A stretch of DNA of 64,000 nucleotides from Notospermus geniculatus (lineage: Eukaryota > Nemertea > Pilidiophora > Heteronemertea > Lineidae), in assembly GCA_002633025.1 (NCBI GenBank), contig NMRB01000159.1, positions 261,723 to 325,722 of the forward strand. Direction: 5' to 3'. A program made the position numbers and the translations under genes. Of the stretch, positions 36,156-50,039 are shown piece after piece. Positions within the stretch are counted from its first letter, which is position 1; every line of letters starts with the position of its first letter. Under the pieces are notes generated by a model. It did no database searches. It had not been told where the DNA came from and saw only the letters and a program-made list of their open reading frames with translations.

Positions 36156-36377
36156 GTTGTAACCAATTAAATTAGTTTAACTTGACGTGATGTTGAAGAA
36201 TTTGATAAAGCAAGCAGCTCTGCCAACTTCAAAATGCCAATGAATTTGTTCTCAGCTCTGAGTTTAGACATGTTCATTTGACATTTACTTGAAATACTGG
36301 CATTGGTTCCACCCTAGAATGGGTCGCCTCCCCTGTACATTTCTGTTACGAACCACAGGTATGTGCCATGAATTATG

Positions 36378-36956
36378 GTGAATATTACATGAAATGTAAT
36401 TTGAAAAACAAGACTCAAGTTATTCTGTCTTGAATCCAATTCCAATGAAATATGAATCTGCATAATGATTAGTACATATAACCTAGATCTCATTTCAAAA
36501 CATTTTCAATTCACTGCCTCCGAATCTGCCTACGATGTCAGTGCAATTTATTAAGGAAACAAGCGCTATCTCAATCGACAGTTGGAAGCATGTGAAAATC
36601 ATTTTACTTAATCAAGTAGAAATTCAGAGGGAGATAAGACAGTCATATGCAAAGTGCGAGACCGAAATGTCACGCGTCGAATTGAAAGAGGTCTGTATTT
36701 GCATAATTAGAATCTTGTTTGAATTTTGCGGTTACGGACGTTGAACTTGGCAGTTTCTGAAAATATGTGAACGTCGTGCCTGTCAAGGAGTTGCGTTCGC
36801 TTGATGGGAGTTTCGCTCCGTCTGCCGAATAATATGAAAAAGCGACATGAATTTTTTGCGCTGCGGTAGACCTGCGACGCTCAGGGAGGTACATACGGGG
36901 CTATTCCCATATCTTATTAATGGCTTATACAGCAATCATCTGAAAAAAAACCTCCA
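36378..36956. repeat. Duplicated segment C, copy 1
   Basis: 579 bp, matching 36958-37536 at equal length with about seven substitutions. A single N at 36957 separates the copies. No coding content recognised. Confidence 0.93.
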
Positions 36957-36957
36957 N

Positions 36958-37536
36958 GTGAATATTACATGAAATGTAATTTGAAAAACAAGACTCAAGT
37001 TATTCTGTCTTGAATCCAATTCCAATGAAATATGAATCTGCATAATGATTAGTACATATAACCTAGATCTCATTTCAAAACATTTTCAATTCACTGCCTC
37101 CGAATCTGCCTACGATGTCAGCGCAATTTATTAAGGAAACAAGCGCTATCTCAATCGACAGTTGGAAGCATGTGAAAATCATTTTACTTAATCAAGTAGA
37201 AATTCAGAGGGAGATAAGACAGTCATATGCAAAGTGCGAGACCGAAATGTCACGCGTCGAATTGAAAGAGGTCTGTATTTGCATAATTAGAATCTTGTTT
37301 GAATTTTGCGGTTACGGACGTTGAACTTGGCAGTTTCTGAAAATATGTGAATGTCGTGCCTGTCAAGGAGTTGCGTTCATTTGATGGGAGTTTCGCTCCG
37401 TCTGCCGAATAATATGAAAAAGCGACATGAATTTTTTGCGCTGCGGTAGACCTGCGACGCTCAGGGAGGTACATACGTGGCTATTCCCATATCTTATTAA
37501 TGGCTTATATAGCAATCATCTGAAAAAAAGCCTCCA
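36958..37536. repeat. Duplicated segment C, copy 2
   Basis: Second 579-bp copy. It begins at the base after the single N and ends at CCTCCA, the same phrase where copy 1 stops. This is the clearest case of two alleles joined head to tail. Confidence 0.93.
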
Positions 37537-38195
37537 GATTATTGTGTTATTATTTGTAGCTTTTTATCCATAAATCATTCAGGGGCGATATCGTGACATA
37601 CAAGAATGTCATATCTTGTTTGGCCTTCGATCGGTCGCCTGACATGTTGTATAATAGCATAATGGCAGGACGAGATTGGCTGAGGGGCTTTGGGAAGCTG
37701 CTCAGACGCCCAACCTTTATGGAAACCGTGCGCTTATGGGGATTTTGGGTGTCGTTTCAAAGCCGGCTTTTGTGACATCCCTGTTGATTTCCTAAGACCA
37801 GGCATCAGAAAGTTACAAGTGACCTTTCTGCTCATGCCTAGCCGATCAAAAGCCATGAATGCACCAATTCCCCAGGGGCGACTTCCAGAGTTCCTACATT
37901 CTTTGGGTAACAGTATTTGTACTTATCAGGTTAATGTTAAGTACTTTTGAAACTTCATGCTTCGAAGATGGAACCTGAGATATAAGGCCATTACTAAAAT
38001 GTTTGATGGTGTGTCCACAAATGAAAAAAGGGCTGGTGTTTCTAGGCCTGGAGAGATGCTTCAAGGGTCTACATGTATGAATGGGTTGAAGAGGCACATG
38101 GGTGATAGAAGGGGAACTCTCTTTGACAATGCAGATTTTCACATCCACCCATTTTAAGATAAAATCTAACATATTCTCATCTTTATGTTTTTCAG

Positions 38196-38285
38196 AGGAG
38201 ATCACAGCTGCATTCAGAAGATTTGGACCTCTGGTGGTAGACTGGCCTCACAAAGCAGAGAGCAAATCTTACTTCCCGCCAAAAG
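38196..38285 (+). CDS. CPEB2/3/4-type protein, internal exon (RRM1 core)
   Basis: A 90-bp exon following acceptor TTTTTCAG (38188-38195) and preceding donor GTAAGG (38286). Completing the split codon from 12591 gives E, then EITAAFRRFGPLVVDWPHKA and ESKSYFPPK, ending one base into the next codon (phase 1, expected glycine). This matches the CPEB2-4 RRM1 sequence between RNP2 and RNP1 almost residue for residue; vertebrate members have EITASFRRFGPL. RRM1 helix 1 and strand 2 lie here. The exon stops at the RNP1 motif (KG-YAFLLF in the family), so RNP1 is split by the next intron. CPEB RRMs bind U-rich cytoplasmic polyadenylation elements and related sequences in mRNA 3' UTRs. Both flanking introns are phase 1, so this 90-bp exon is symmetric: skipping it would keep the frame but destroy RRM1. 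Confidence 0.96.
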
Positions 38286-41200
38286 GTAAGGAAAATATGC
38301 ACCCTTGCTTGAAATTCAAATCAAGTGTGATAGATTAGAATGTTTGCGGGCGAATTTCATTTTCAGAATTAATGCAGGTTTACCCTATGACTGAACAACG
38401 TTGCTCTGGTGTCAGCCACTGTCTGAGCGATGGTGGCACTTCGGTATCCATTGTCGTCTGACAAGACGTCATGGACAACAAGACAGGAAGTGTAAACCAA
38501 CTCAGCGTCACTCGCCACACTTCAGGCGACAACACATGACCAAAGTAATCCCGCCTTCAATGCCAAGTGTCTTAACCTTGAATTCTTTGGTATTTTAATT
38601 CCCTTTCCATTCTTCCAAAAATCGATATTCAGCAACAGCCAAGATCTCGGATTTCCATTTGCACTCTCCAGTTTTGCCTTGATAACATTAGATCTTTGAT
38701 GACATGTCAAAGATGAGCCTCATTCGTGGAAGGATTACCATATGATACCGGTTATTTTGGTGATCATCCATGATTGCTGTACCGGGAAGATCATAGAAGG
38801 TGAAGGAATTTGTTTGTCTTTGGTCAGGAACTGGACTGGTAGGAGAAAAGCATCTGATTCTCACCAGTCTGTCTGGCCTGACGCCCATCTAGCCTGGTTT
38901 GAATCCATCACATTTCCTGCTTCTGAGGAGCTCAGAGCCTCAGCCAATCATCAGTGTGCGAAGGCAAATCGATGTGCCAATCAAAATCCATGTTACAGAT
39001 GTGTGCGGGAAGAGAAGAGAAAGTTCCGAACAGCGATTTGTTTCACGAGTTCTGATTGCCTCGGAGGCGGGGTCAAGTAGGGGTCAGATTCATTTATAAT
39101 TTACGAGTTAACGTAAAAGATGACATGATTGGGACAAGGCTAAAGATGCAGTCGATGGCCTTGTTTGGACAAGATGGAGAATAGCTGCTGAGGCTGATCA
39201 GGACATAACTTCTATATTACCCCCAAAAGTGTCCAGATGGCCTTGGGTAAATGTCTGTTGGTGACATAAACTGCTTGGATATTTGACCATGATTCACATC
39301 CTCTTACATGTATGTTTTTCAAACTGAAAGGATCATGTAGAAATTTGACAACTTTGAATCTCCCCTATGAAAATTTTCTTCTGTTTTCACAGAGAACGCC
39401 CATGGGTTTTAAAGTTCACTAACAGTTGTAATTGACACCTCGCCTTGTAATGATCCCATCTAATTGAGACCCCTGACTAAGTCAAGGCCAAAAAGCTTTT
39501 GATTCGATTTGAAACCCTCTCTGAAGTGACCCTTAGTCATCGCATCAGTGGCTGCTAACGTTCGGTTCATGATTCAGATTTTAAAGCCTTTCTCTTCAGG
39601 GTTTAGTTCCTTTTATCATCTCTTTCTGGTGGTGTCAGGTTGACTTTGTAAAATGAGAAGGCTGACTGGCCTCCTCGCGTAGCTGTGAAGATCGACGCTT
39701 CTGACCCAAGTTTATTTCTCAATCTGGCCGCACATGGGAAGTTCGTGCAGAAAATTACTTTGGGGGAGGCAGACATCAGGTGCAAAAGTCTGCTCATTTC
39801 ACGCCTCGGTGGACGAACCAATCAGAGCCAGCCGTTGAAACCCCATATATCTTTCAACGGAGGATAAAGCCACAATCTCCATACTTACAGAGAGTGTGGT
39901 TACATCCGAGTCGATTGGCTTTCTTAAACCCATGTTATTCTATGGATAAGCGTAAATGATTTTCTTTGGCGAATATCACTACGCTTTGATTAGGCCCCGC
40001 CAACAAGATAGAGAAGTCTTACAATTCATACCGCTAGCACAAATTACTTTTGATCCAATCTGACTGATCAGGCTGACCTTAGATGGACCGTCAGCCAATC
40101 AGGGAGTGAGAACACAATCATTGGGAAAAGCCACGGGTGTGATTGCCAACCCTTTGACCCTCTTCCCGCAATTAGGGTGACATTCGGCACATTTGGTCTT
40201 GGTCAGTAGCAGGAGGGAACATTTGTTGCACACACTGCATAAGTCAGTGGGCAGTTCCCCTCTAAGTTCTGCTGTCAGGGCTTGAATGGGTAATTGTCTA
40301 TCAGCTTATCTGGCTAAAATCCTGAAGTTAGGATCCTAGACCCTTGTTGGGTCTGGCGATGGCAAAGGGCAGTGGGTTTTCATCATTGACCAATGAGCAA
40401 GGGCTCTCAAATATTCCAACAAAGTTAAATATACCAGAAAGTAGGTGATAAAATTCGCCAGTCGTTGCTTCGCTGTGGGGGACAGGAAAACTTTGGCCAC
40501 TTGTCGCGAGGCGACTGTCTCGTCTGCGGTACACGCTTCGGTTGACTGGTTCCCTGTCCTTTTAATGAGCTTTACGCATTGGGTTGGAAGATGAAACCAG
40601 TCTGGGTCAGTGTACAGATCAGCTCATGCTGTAAAGGCTTTGTAGATCCAGTCCTTCTTGTCTTCTTACGGAAAGCCCTCATTAGAATTCCATCTGATTC
40701 CGCCCTGCGTTTGTTTGGTCACAGATTCTGTGACAAACAAACCGTGTGATTATTGTATCAGATCCATACTGCCTCACCTGAGGCAATCATTGGAAGAAGA
40801 AAGCTGTCAGTTCATCTGGCAAATGTTTTGTAGGAGTGAGGTACTGGTCTTGTACATATGAAGTGCTGTCCATATTAAGATGATGAGAGCCACCTGTATG
40901 ATTGTCAATGTCAATGAGGTGTCACATACTTGTCACCAAGCATGGAACCAAATCTAAGAACACCGCTTGTACGGATCATGCTGTCAGGCGATTGCATGAC
41001 CAGAATGTAATAACATGTACTATTTCGATCAGAATTAATCATAATTCTTCGTATATCTCTAAGGATATAGACGGTAATTCGTAATTTTGATCTGATGAGT
41101 GTAAATGGAGGTATGGCGACTGACTCTAACTGCCCGTGGTTGGTGGCTGCGATTGTGTCTCCTGTCTCATCAACTGTCGACTGCCGCCCTAACTATCTGA

Positions 41201-43529
41201 GGCGCATCCGTAACCAAATCTGACGGATTAGATTTTGGCCGCTCTTTGTTAGCTAATTGTGCCTGTCTGAGGCTAGCAAAAGTCTCCTCATCATTCATGA
41301 CTAGCCTATGTGGTATTTGTCTTGTTTTGGCAAGTGGGCTATTCAGTCATCAAAGACGTGGTCACCATGATGTCCAACTAGAGTTCCCTCCAATGGCATC
41401 CTTGAAGTTACAGCAATAATCTACACTACACTGCTGATTGCCATTGAAGTGCAAGAAAGATGGGCAACTCCGAGGTGATGGGCAATCATTTGTGTCATTG
41501 GTCTTATTGATCGTATCCATGACGTAGGCCCACGCCTACATCGTTCTGTGACGTTGCGCGTTTTGCCCACCAGCTTTCTTCAGCAAAGCAATGAATTTTG
41601 CCCACCACCTTTGCATCATTACGGCGACGTCAGCAATGGCGGACACTGTCGGAGTTACGTCGTGGAAACAATGAATAAGTCATACAGAAACCAACATGGG
41701 GAATCGCCTAGCCAACTTGCTCAAGGAAACTTGTGAGCAGCACTTCTATAAGTTCTTATGGAATTTTGGCCTTGGAGTGGATATGCACATGATGTCCTTG
41801 TAATACAGGCTGAGGACATGGGCCACATGAATTCAGGATCGGGCTGACAGGAATACATGATCAGAACGTGATGAGACTCTGAAATGTCTGATTAGGATTG
41901 GAAAGTTCTATCAAAAGCGGTTATTTTGTCACAAATCAGAAAACACAATCAAGGGAAAAAGTTTCTGACGAACAGATCTAGAACCTAGATATCTTGTCGA
42001 CTTTTTGTCCCTGATTAGAAATTTGAATATACGGGTGAATAATCGCCCATAAATTTCCAATTGAGCTGATTTGTGGTTTGAATGTCGCTAATGAAGCTAT
42101 GAAGGATGTTTGGAAAATTGGTGACTTAGATTAGAGAGGGAAGGGAGGGAGAATACGCGGAGGATTTTTTATGTGTCTCAATCTTTAGGAAAGCTGGCTT
42201 CATGGTGTGAGAAGGATGCTTGTCGCCAAGAAGATTTTATCAGTCCCTGGATCATTATGCAAGTGGATCATGGTCGTCAGTCGTACTGGGAGTGTCCACA
42301 CAATCCAACTATAGTCGACTGCCCAAGCATCAGACAATAAGAACTAAGATATCACTCAATAAATCAGAAATAGACAACCGTTTCTGCTGATTTCTCAGAC
42401 GCCTGGGGCTCACCAAGGCCATCGCCAACAACAAGTCGTAAAATCTCAAACTAGCATAGACGTCGCCAAATACTTCATCGTGGAACTTATTGATAGGCAA
42501 GAAATCTTCCCCTGCCGCCTTAAAGGCATCCACCAATTACATCTGACAAGACCATTTCAATCGTCGATTGAACTGCGATATTCGTATCTGGCTATCAGTC
42601 GTGGCATCCAGTTCATGATTAGACCGGCATCCCCTTGGCTTCAGGCAGCGAATCACTTGATCAAATTGTCCAATATAATTATTGGCTTGGGTTAATTCAA
42701 ATTCTTGCGATTGCTCCCAAAGAATGGAGGCAGGAGTAAGTTTTTTTTCTATGGCTCCCCAGAGGGGTGGAGCAATTATTACTTCTATTATCTTCGACTC
42801 GTACGGATTCTGAGATCACCGACGTGAAAGCGTTTCGGGCAGATGACATTTCAGATTGTATTTGGATTGAAATCGACATTGTAGAAGGTGTGGCTTGTGG
42901 CAGTTTGGTTTCGGTGCATGATTGTTGGAAAATATGCGTGACCCCTGTGGCATTGTGACTACAGCAACCTGTGGTACAAGTCTAACTTGCTATCTTGAGA
43001 TCGTCTCTGCCAGCCATGTATGTGAACTAAAACTATGTGTAGGCCTACTAACTCATCATCTTCGCAAGTTTTGTGTTGCTTGCAGAACAGGATTGCCAAT
43101 CTCGCAAATGAATTTGTATGTGTACGTGTGGTACCAGTTTTTAGGAGCACAGTGAGAGCACCAGGAGCACTACCAACTTTTGGAATTGTCGGGCAAATGG
43201 GCAGAATGACTGCACAACGACTGCACTTTTTGCATGAGCAGAACGTGGGTGGCAAAAAGGAAACATGACTTGGGGTTCCATGCAATAGAGGAGTGAAGAA
43301 ACCTGGCAGGATCCAGTCTTCAGTCCCTTGGATCATTCTGGACAGTCACATTCCCAGAACCAAGGTTGAATGATTCATTGACATTCAATCAAATGGCTGA
43401 TCTTGTTTGGTTTTGAGTCGTTGTGAAATGAAGTGAACCCAGGTCACTGACGTGAAGAATTGGAATTTTACGGTCAAGAAGCTCTATGATTCACCTTGAT
43501 AGTGTCATTTCAATCCATGGATGAGCCGT

Positions 43530-43812
43530 GGTCATTTATGGTTGAGGTCATGGTCATGGTTAGTTCTAGGTCAAAGTTCAAAGGTCAAAGTTCTAGGTTG
43601 AAGCTACAGACAGTCAGTGCCATTATGTGAAGTGTGGATATCTGAGAATGAGGTTGAGGTCAGGGTCAAGTTCAAGGTTGTCTTATTTCAGTCAAGGTCG
43701 TTGATAAGAGGTCAAGGCCATCATTTTGTGGAATGGAGGGAAATTCAGTTCAGGGTTGACCAATGTGGGTCAAGGTCATTTAAAGGTCAAGGGCATTATT
43801 TTTGCAGGGTGG
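43530..43812 (+). repeat. AGGTCA half-site array (nuclear receptor DR1/DR0-like)
   Basis: Degenerate array of GGTCA/GTTCA phrases. At 43568-43594 four half-sites AGGTCA, AGTTCA, AGGTCA, AGTTCT follow one another with exactly one A between them, forming consecutive DR1 elements of the RXR/HNF4/COUP-TF type. GGGTCAAGGTCA (43767-43778) is DR0-like. The orientation is opposite to the 7376-7640 array. Binding is inferred from consensus only. Confidence 0.6.
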
Positions 43813-44048
43813 AGGGAAATTCTGTGGATTCTTATATTGTAGAAACTTGCTGCAAGATGAACTGTTTTTTGCTCGTGATTGGAGCTGTGGAAAGAAGGAT
43901 GTTTAGTCAGGCAGGATTTCTGTTGACATACATCTCGTCAGTCGATCGATTCGGAACTTTTTAAAGTTGATGAAGTGGTTGGTGGTAATATGTGCATAAT
44001 ATTGGCAACTAGTTGACAAGACGTCATGAAATTCCATCTTTGAAAAGT

Positions 44049-44464
44049 GACGCTGATGCTCACGTTACATGCCTGAACGATTTCGGTTGATTTTCGACTC
44101 CTTGTTGACAGATGGAAATCATTCTGTCAGAAATTGAAGTGATCTTGGGCTCCGTGGCTCGGCATGAATTGGCACGGTGACATCCCGAGATTTTTTTTCA
44201 TTTTCGTCTTTTTCTCTGACGGCTGCGGTCGATACGGCTTGTTTGATGATAGCTTAGGTTGAGAAAAAGAAAATATCCGATCTGGATTTGATGTTCTCAT
44301 AATTTGATCGCTTTCGTGGTTTGTGCTGTGAAAATAAGAGATTTCCAACATGAAGTGATAGGCCTAGTCTTTAAGAAATTTGGGGAAAAGATACAAACTG
44401 TCTTCTTACTCAACATAGTCCTTACAAAATAATATCGTCATGATTTCATCCTTGCGAGTGCCTA
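44049..44464. repeat. Duplicated segment D, copy 1
   Basis: 416 bp from GACGCTGATGCTCACG to GCGAGTGCCTA, matching 44466-44885. Ends one base before the single N at 44465. Confidence 0.92.
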
Positions 44465-44465
44465 N

Positions 44466-44885
44466 GACGCTGATGCTCACGTTACATGCCTGAACGATTT
44501 CGGTTGATTTTCGACTCCTTGTTGACAGATGGAAATCATTCTGTCAGAAATTGAAGTGATCTTGGGCTCCGTGGCTCGGCATGAATTGGCACGGTGACAT
44601 CCCGAGATTTTTTTTCATTTTCGTCTTTTTCTCTGATGGCTGCGGTCGATACGGCTTGTTTGATGATAGCTTAGGTTGAGAAAAAGAAAATATCCGATCT
44701 GGATGTGATGTTCCATAATTTGATCGCTTTCATGGTTTGCGCTGTGAAAATAAGAGATTTCTAACATGAAGTGGTAGTCTTTAAGAAATTTGAGGAAAAA
44801 GATGCGAACTGTCTTCTTACTCAACATATCTATCCTTTACTAGTGCAAAATAATACTGCATTAATTTCATCCTTGCGAGTGCCTA
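44466..44885. repeat. Duplicated segment D, copy 2
   Basis: 420-bp second copy with scattered substitutions and small indels, more diverged toward its right end. Starts immediately after the N at 44465. Confidence 0.92.
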
Positions 44886-47800
44886 GAAGAGCCTGACAGC
44901 ATTCCAGTACAAAACATACCCTTTTGTACCATGCCATTAGACCCTAGCTCCCTTATCAGTATTCTCTGAGGTAAAAAACCTGGGCCCATTACTGAAGGTA
45001 AAAAGACTAAAGAAACACGTTTTTGTGACAGGAAATTTGCCCAAGCCATTAAGATAATGCTTCCAACCTCTCTATTCTTTGCACCTTTGATGTCACTTGG
45101 AAGCTGGAGGGACAAAGAAATTGAAGCAGTTGTTTTGAAATTGTTAGATAGGAACTTGATAATTTTTTCCTTGAAATTTTCAGTTTTTCTTTCGGGTTGG
45201 TTGTATAGTATTTTACCCCAAAGGGACTTAGTTTTAGTTTCTTAGAAGAAACGAAATGTTGGTGCTTTGAAATGCCAGCGCTTTTAATGGCCATGTTTTT
45301 GTGGAGAACGTTGGGGAAGGGTTTTTTGTCAAGGATGAGTGGGTTGGATTTTAAGATTTGGGAGTTTATGCAAGTTGTTTGTACGAGAAGATTTTAAGTG
45401 GTAAAATGCTTGTGAGTTTTCTGATGCAAGTTGGTTGTCTATGGGCAACAAGCGTAGAAAACTTATGGGCATGATTTGCCTATATTGAAATCCAACTCGC
45501 ATGAGAAAAGTGGAGAAGCAGCTCATCAAAGCTTGCAGATTTAGGGAAGCATTTCTGGTCATCGTCCACGTCAGTTTTCTTGGATAACATCTCGGGCCTT
45601 CACCTGTTTCGACACTGGTCCCTGCAATGTGTCCATAATAGCTATTGTCTATCCAATTATTTTGCGTTATTCATGCGATAAGCAACTCGAAAAAAACAGG
45701 CAGCCCTTCGGGATATGGTGCATTTGCCTGGTATGCCCGCGTTGCTAGGAATCTGTTGACGGAAGTATGGTTATCAGGCTTCTTTATCATTCATGTGCAA
45801 CAAATTTGGGACATTTTGCACAGTTTTCCATTATTTGTTTTGAATTATTAATGTATTGCACTGGAAGGTTTCTAACTCATGATTCCGTGGAGTGTAGGTG
45901 GACTAAATGATGTTTTTTGTGTGACATTTATGGGGAGTGCAGTGACGTTCCTGTAATTGATTACCGGTAAACACCTCCCCCCTTGAGCCAAAGGTAGTGA
46001 ACAGGTGAAAGGGTATGTTGCACAGTTGTACTGTTCTTTTCAATAGAAAAACCACCTTAATCTTTACTTTACAATCAGGATGGTATTGTCACTTTCAGCA
46101 CCATTGGGGTCGAAATGGGACAACACCAAACTGACGTTATTAAGATTCCTCACTCTCCCTCTAGTGGGGAGAGAAGCCAACACAGTTATTACCGAGGTCG
46201 AACACTCCACCCGTAAGATGCACGATCATTTACTTGAAAAACAACCCCATTGTTTACGCAAGCCATAAATTATGTTTACTGCTCAATGACGTTTTTCCTC
46301 CCAGCTTCACAGCTCGTCAACAAAGATATTTCAGACATTTTTCCGATAACAAGTTTTTGGGAGCAGAATTAGTTGGCGCGGAAGTGCTGTATTTCACAAC
46401 CGAACGGCAATTCCAGCAACTATAAATTCTTAAATTGCTACCAACAAATTTCCTGTGTGGTAAGAACGTAAAGCAATTGGTAAAAACAATGGATGTTATA
46501 ATCATTTTGGGGCAAAGGTGTGGTGTTTTGCCAATCCGAGATGATTTTAAGGCGCTATGCTACTGCCTTTAGCTTTTGGTAGTTTAGCCATAGTTAGAAG
46601 CTTTTGAGGAATGCATTTATTGAAGAAAAAAAATCCTGAAATCTTCCAGAATACCTTTCACATAGGTACATATATACATCGGAAAGCGCTCTCACTGAGC
46701 TTTCCAATGAGTACCTACCGGTATATGTAAAATTGGTTTCAGGTGACTGTAGCTTTTTTACACACCGGCTATTCTCATTTCGACAAACCTGGCCTTGGCA
46801 CTATGAAAGAGTGAGACACCGTTAACTTGGTATTCCTATTTTTGCAAGACACATGTATAACAAAACATCCTCGGAAAGAGTGAAGTGATTTGCTCGAGGG
46901 TGTAATTAACTTGGTCTTTGAAGGAGTTTGAGCCTACTTTCAGGACCGTGCTTTAGATCAATAAGGCTTGGGAACCTCTCAGCGGTATTCGTTTTTCTGC
47001 TATCAGAGATGAGACATAACAACTTGATTAGCTTTATACAAAGAATGTAACCTTCGGAGAAGACTCGCGAGGCAATTACTGCTAAATATATATCATCCAT
47101 TAACGTTAAACCATACTGATAGCAATTATCTATATAACTCAATAGAGATGCTAAAATAATACAGAAGAAAAATGATGGGTCGCCTATCGTCTATTGGAGG
47201 AGTGTCGACTAAGAAGAAAGATCAGATGCAACGTGAAAAAATACATTTCGAAAAACACTGACATATTGGCATATTGGGATTTGATAGGAGGTTTTTAGTC
47301 CTGTCCTAAAAGTCCTACACGATGTTTTTTTGGGACATCGGTTGCTTCTTTCAAACTAGGCTCAGGGTTTTTTCCTGTCGCATAGATTTGCTGTCTGGAG
47401 ATGGATCAGGCACTCCCGTTGTGCAGCTATAAAAAAACGGTGTCCACGACGCTGTAAAAAAAGCACCACCCACGTCATGATGGGATGGAGAGGAAATGCG
47501 CTAACATGCTTGCGATGTCGGAATTATGATTATAAACAAAAACCTCTTAGGTCCATAGAGGAGTAAATGCTGAAACCTGCGTAGCATTTTTCATGGTCTG
47601 ACCATTCCAGGTATAGCTGTACTAATCTCCTGTACATCGTGCACTGAACCTTGTACATGATTCTTGACCAGTGGGTTTGGAATTCGTCTTACACAACACG
47701 CACGGTTCCTCCTCGAGTAATGTCATTGTATCAATTGGTATTCAAAAACCACTCTGGCTTCTTGGCTTCTGCTTATAACATCATCAGCAAAAGTGACTCA

Positions 47801-49949
47801 CAAAGGAGACTAAGACCTTGAAAATCATTTTTTACGGCGTTTAGTCATGCTTCTTTCCCCTCACAATCAGAGGTAATCTAGACGGCTGTATCAGCAACAC
47901 TGCATAGAATGGTAAAATAGCGGTAAAATAGTGAAAGCAGTTTGAAAGAATAGTGAACACTTGTACATTTCAAGTGAATTCATTCTGTTTGTGCTGCTCT
48001 GTTGTCTTTTTCAGGCGAGTGTATCAATATTTCATGACGGGCTCAGGTTGTGGAGAATCTTTGAAAAGCCGAAAGGCCACTTCACTAATGAATAATGCTT
48101 TCCATTTCTCTTGCCATTTACATGTTCCAACCTGTGCCACTTCCATTGTCCATTGAACCTTCCCTCGTTTTGCTCTCTTTCAACACGCCCACACTTCTCC
48201 CTGTTCCCGTTTGAGATTCTCCAGGCTATTCCCCGCCTTAAAAATGCCGTCACAATGAACGATATTTCTGCTTCTTATCTACTCTAGTCTTATTTCATTG
48301 TCAGGGATTGCTACAAGAATTTGTTCCTGAAGCAGGCTGAGCATCTCTGCTTTGTAACCAAGACCTAAGCCTGGTTTTCAAGGAGTCTCCTTGCTGTCAT
48401 GCCAACAGTGTTTACCTGCGCTGTCAAAAATGTTGCCCTTGCTCACATAAGAGCTGGTCTGACCAGAACCTCAGAGATGAAAGGCATCGATGTTTCCAAA
48501 TGTCACACTGATAGCCCAGTAAACAACTTGTTTGGAGCGCACATCTAAGAATCATCAGGTCTCTGCTTGCCCCATGAGGTTAGAATTTTGGCCTCACGGA
48601 AAACCCAGCCTCTGGCAACTTGATCATACATCAGCGCCTTTCATATTTCGACAATACCATAGTAGCCCAGGTCTGATAAAACCAGCAACCCACGAATTCA
48701 GCTATCACTTGAAGTCTTGGCAATTCGTATACATCCATTCAACAAGTGTCTTGACAAGGAGTGTTACTTTCTCTCAACAAAAGATAAGACTTATTGACTT
48801 GTATCTCAAGGGAGACATGTCGCGGCTTAATGGCAATGAGCTGCACAGGATCAGACAAATTCACACTCATCTTGCATACTATCAGGGTACGACAGAAACA
48901 GACTTTATAACACAGGGGCGTCAGATTGTCTGCTAACGGTCGCGACCTGGTCAACTGAGAATCATCGTGAGATTTCTGGCAAATTTGTCGATCCATTGTG
49001 AAAAACAGATAGAGTTATACGTGTTTGGACAGACTGCAAAGAAACCTATGGGATCTTGTTCACGAAGTCTCAGTTGGCTGTGCTAACTTTGAGTCACCTA
49101 CATGGACAAGAAATGACAAAAATCACCATGAGAAGTCCTGGAGGTACACATACAGCAGTACAATAATATACAGAGGCTTCCGGAGAATGCGACAAAGTAT
49201 TTGTCCACGGTGAAAGTGATAATGGGCCATCTTCCAATTGGTCAAGCAAAGACTGAAGTCCTTGAATATCTTATGACCTTTCAGTCGCGTTGTGTATAGC
49301 CACTGACTCTGTTCTGTTCTTTCCTGGGGATGGGGTGGGGTAGCACAAGCACTTTCCTGCTGGTGCTGAGCTGGATTCGGTTGTGTTACAGATCCATGCT
49401 GGTATCTTGTCCTGGTGTCCTTAGATACCAGGCCATGCCATTCATCACGAAGCCACATTTCTTTCTGCTAGGCCATTCTTCACAAAAGCCACCTTTCTCT
49501 CCTGTATCCTTGAACTTGATACCAATAGCTTTCTTTCTCTGACTACACAATGATGGTAGCTTGACAATACCGATACCCGAAGAGGAGTAAAGAATGGTGT
49601 ACATTCAATGCCATCGATCTGTAGTTGAAACAAACACAAGTGAAGCAAAAGCAATTAAGCAATTATCGGTTGATGAATTTGAGTGTATGGATCTTTGATT
49701 CACTCATTGATTTCCTTTACCTTTGATGTACATTTCTTCCTATAGAATACAATGTATGTGTCACCTTTCATCAACCCTCTTGGGAACCAAAAAATTCTTG
49801 TAAGAATTAAACAGAAATTGCATCTGTGAATATTCAGAGGTGAAAATGTTCCAAGTGAGAATCCTGAAGACCCCTCAGCACAGGTGCCAATGGTGCCCAC
49901 CTTCATCAGCCACCTCTACTGAGGCCACAACTGCAGACACTCCTCTCCC

Positions 49950-49968
49950 CAATCCCCCCCCCCCCCCA
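49950..49968. repeat. Poly-C tract
   Basis: A run of about 14 C followed by A6, in a locally C-rich context (CTCTCCCCAATCC). No further signal. Confidence 0.9.
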
Positions 49969-50039
49969 AAAATCCTGGGGCTGCCACTGTGATTTGGAGA
50001 ATCCATAGTTGGTACATGTAAGTAAAGCATCAGAAACTT

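Larger units (their letters stand above)
12592..38195 (+). other. 25.6 kb phase-1 intron inside RRM1 of the CPEB gene
   Basis: Bounded by donor GTAAG and acceptor TTTTTCAG, joining two exons whose phases agree and whose product reads continuously as PDIDE-EEITAAFRRFGPL. The intron splits RRM1 shortly after RNP2. No other gene is recognised within it. Its recognisable content is transposons, SINEs, minisatellites and duplicated assembly segments, listed separately. Stretches without features (about 12.6-14.0, 18.8-20.6 and 34.4-35.5 kb) show only unremarkable AT-rich sequence and weak repeats, such as TTCCATAATTCCAA phrases at 19.15-19.24 kb. Confidence 0.9.

Noticed and set aside
12592-38195. 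HDV-like ribozyme as in mammalian CPEB3 introns
   Set aside because: No double-pseudoknot pattern was recognisable by eye. The mammalian ribozyme is not expected outside mammals, and a covariance search would be needed to exclude one.
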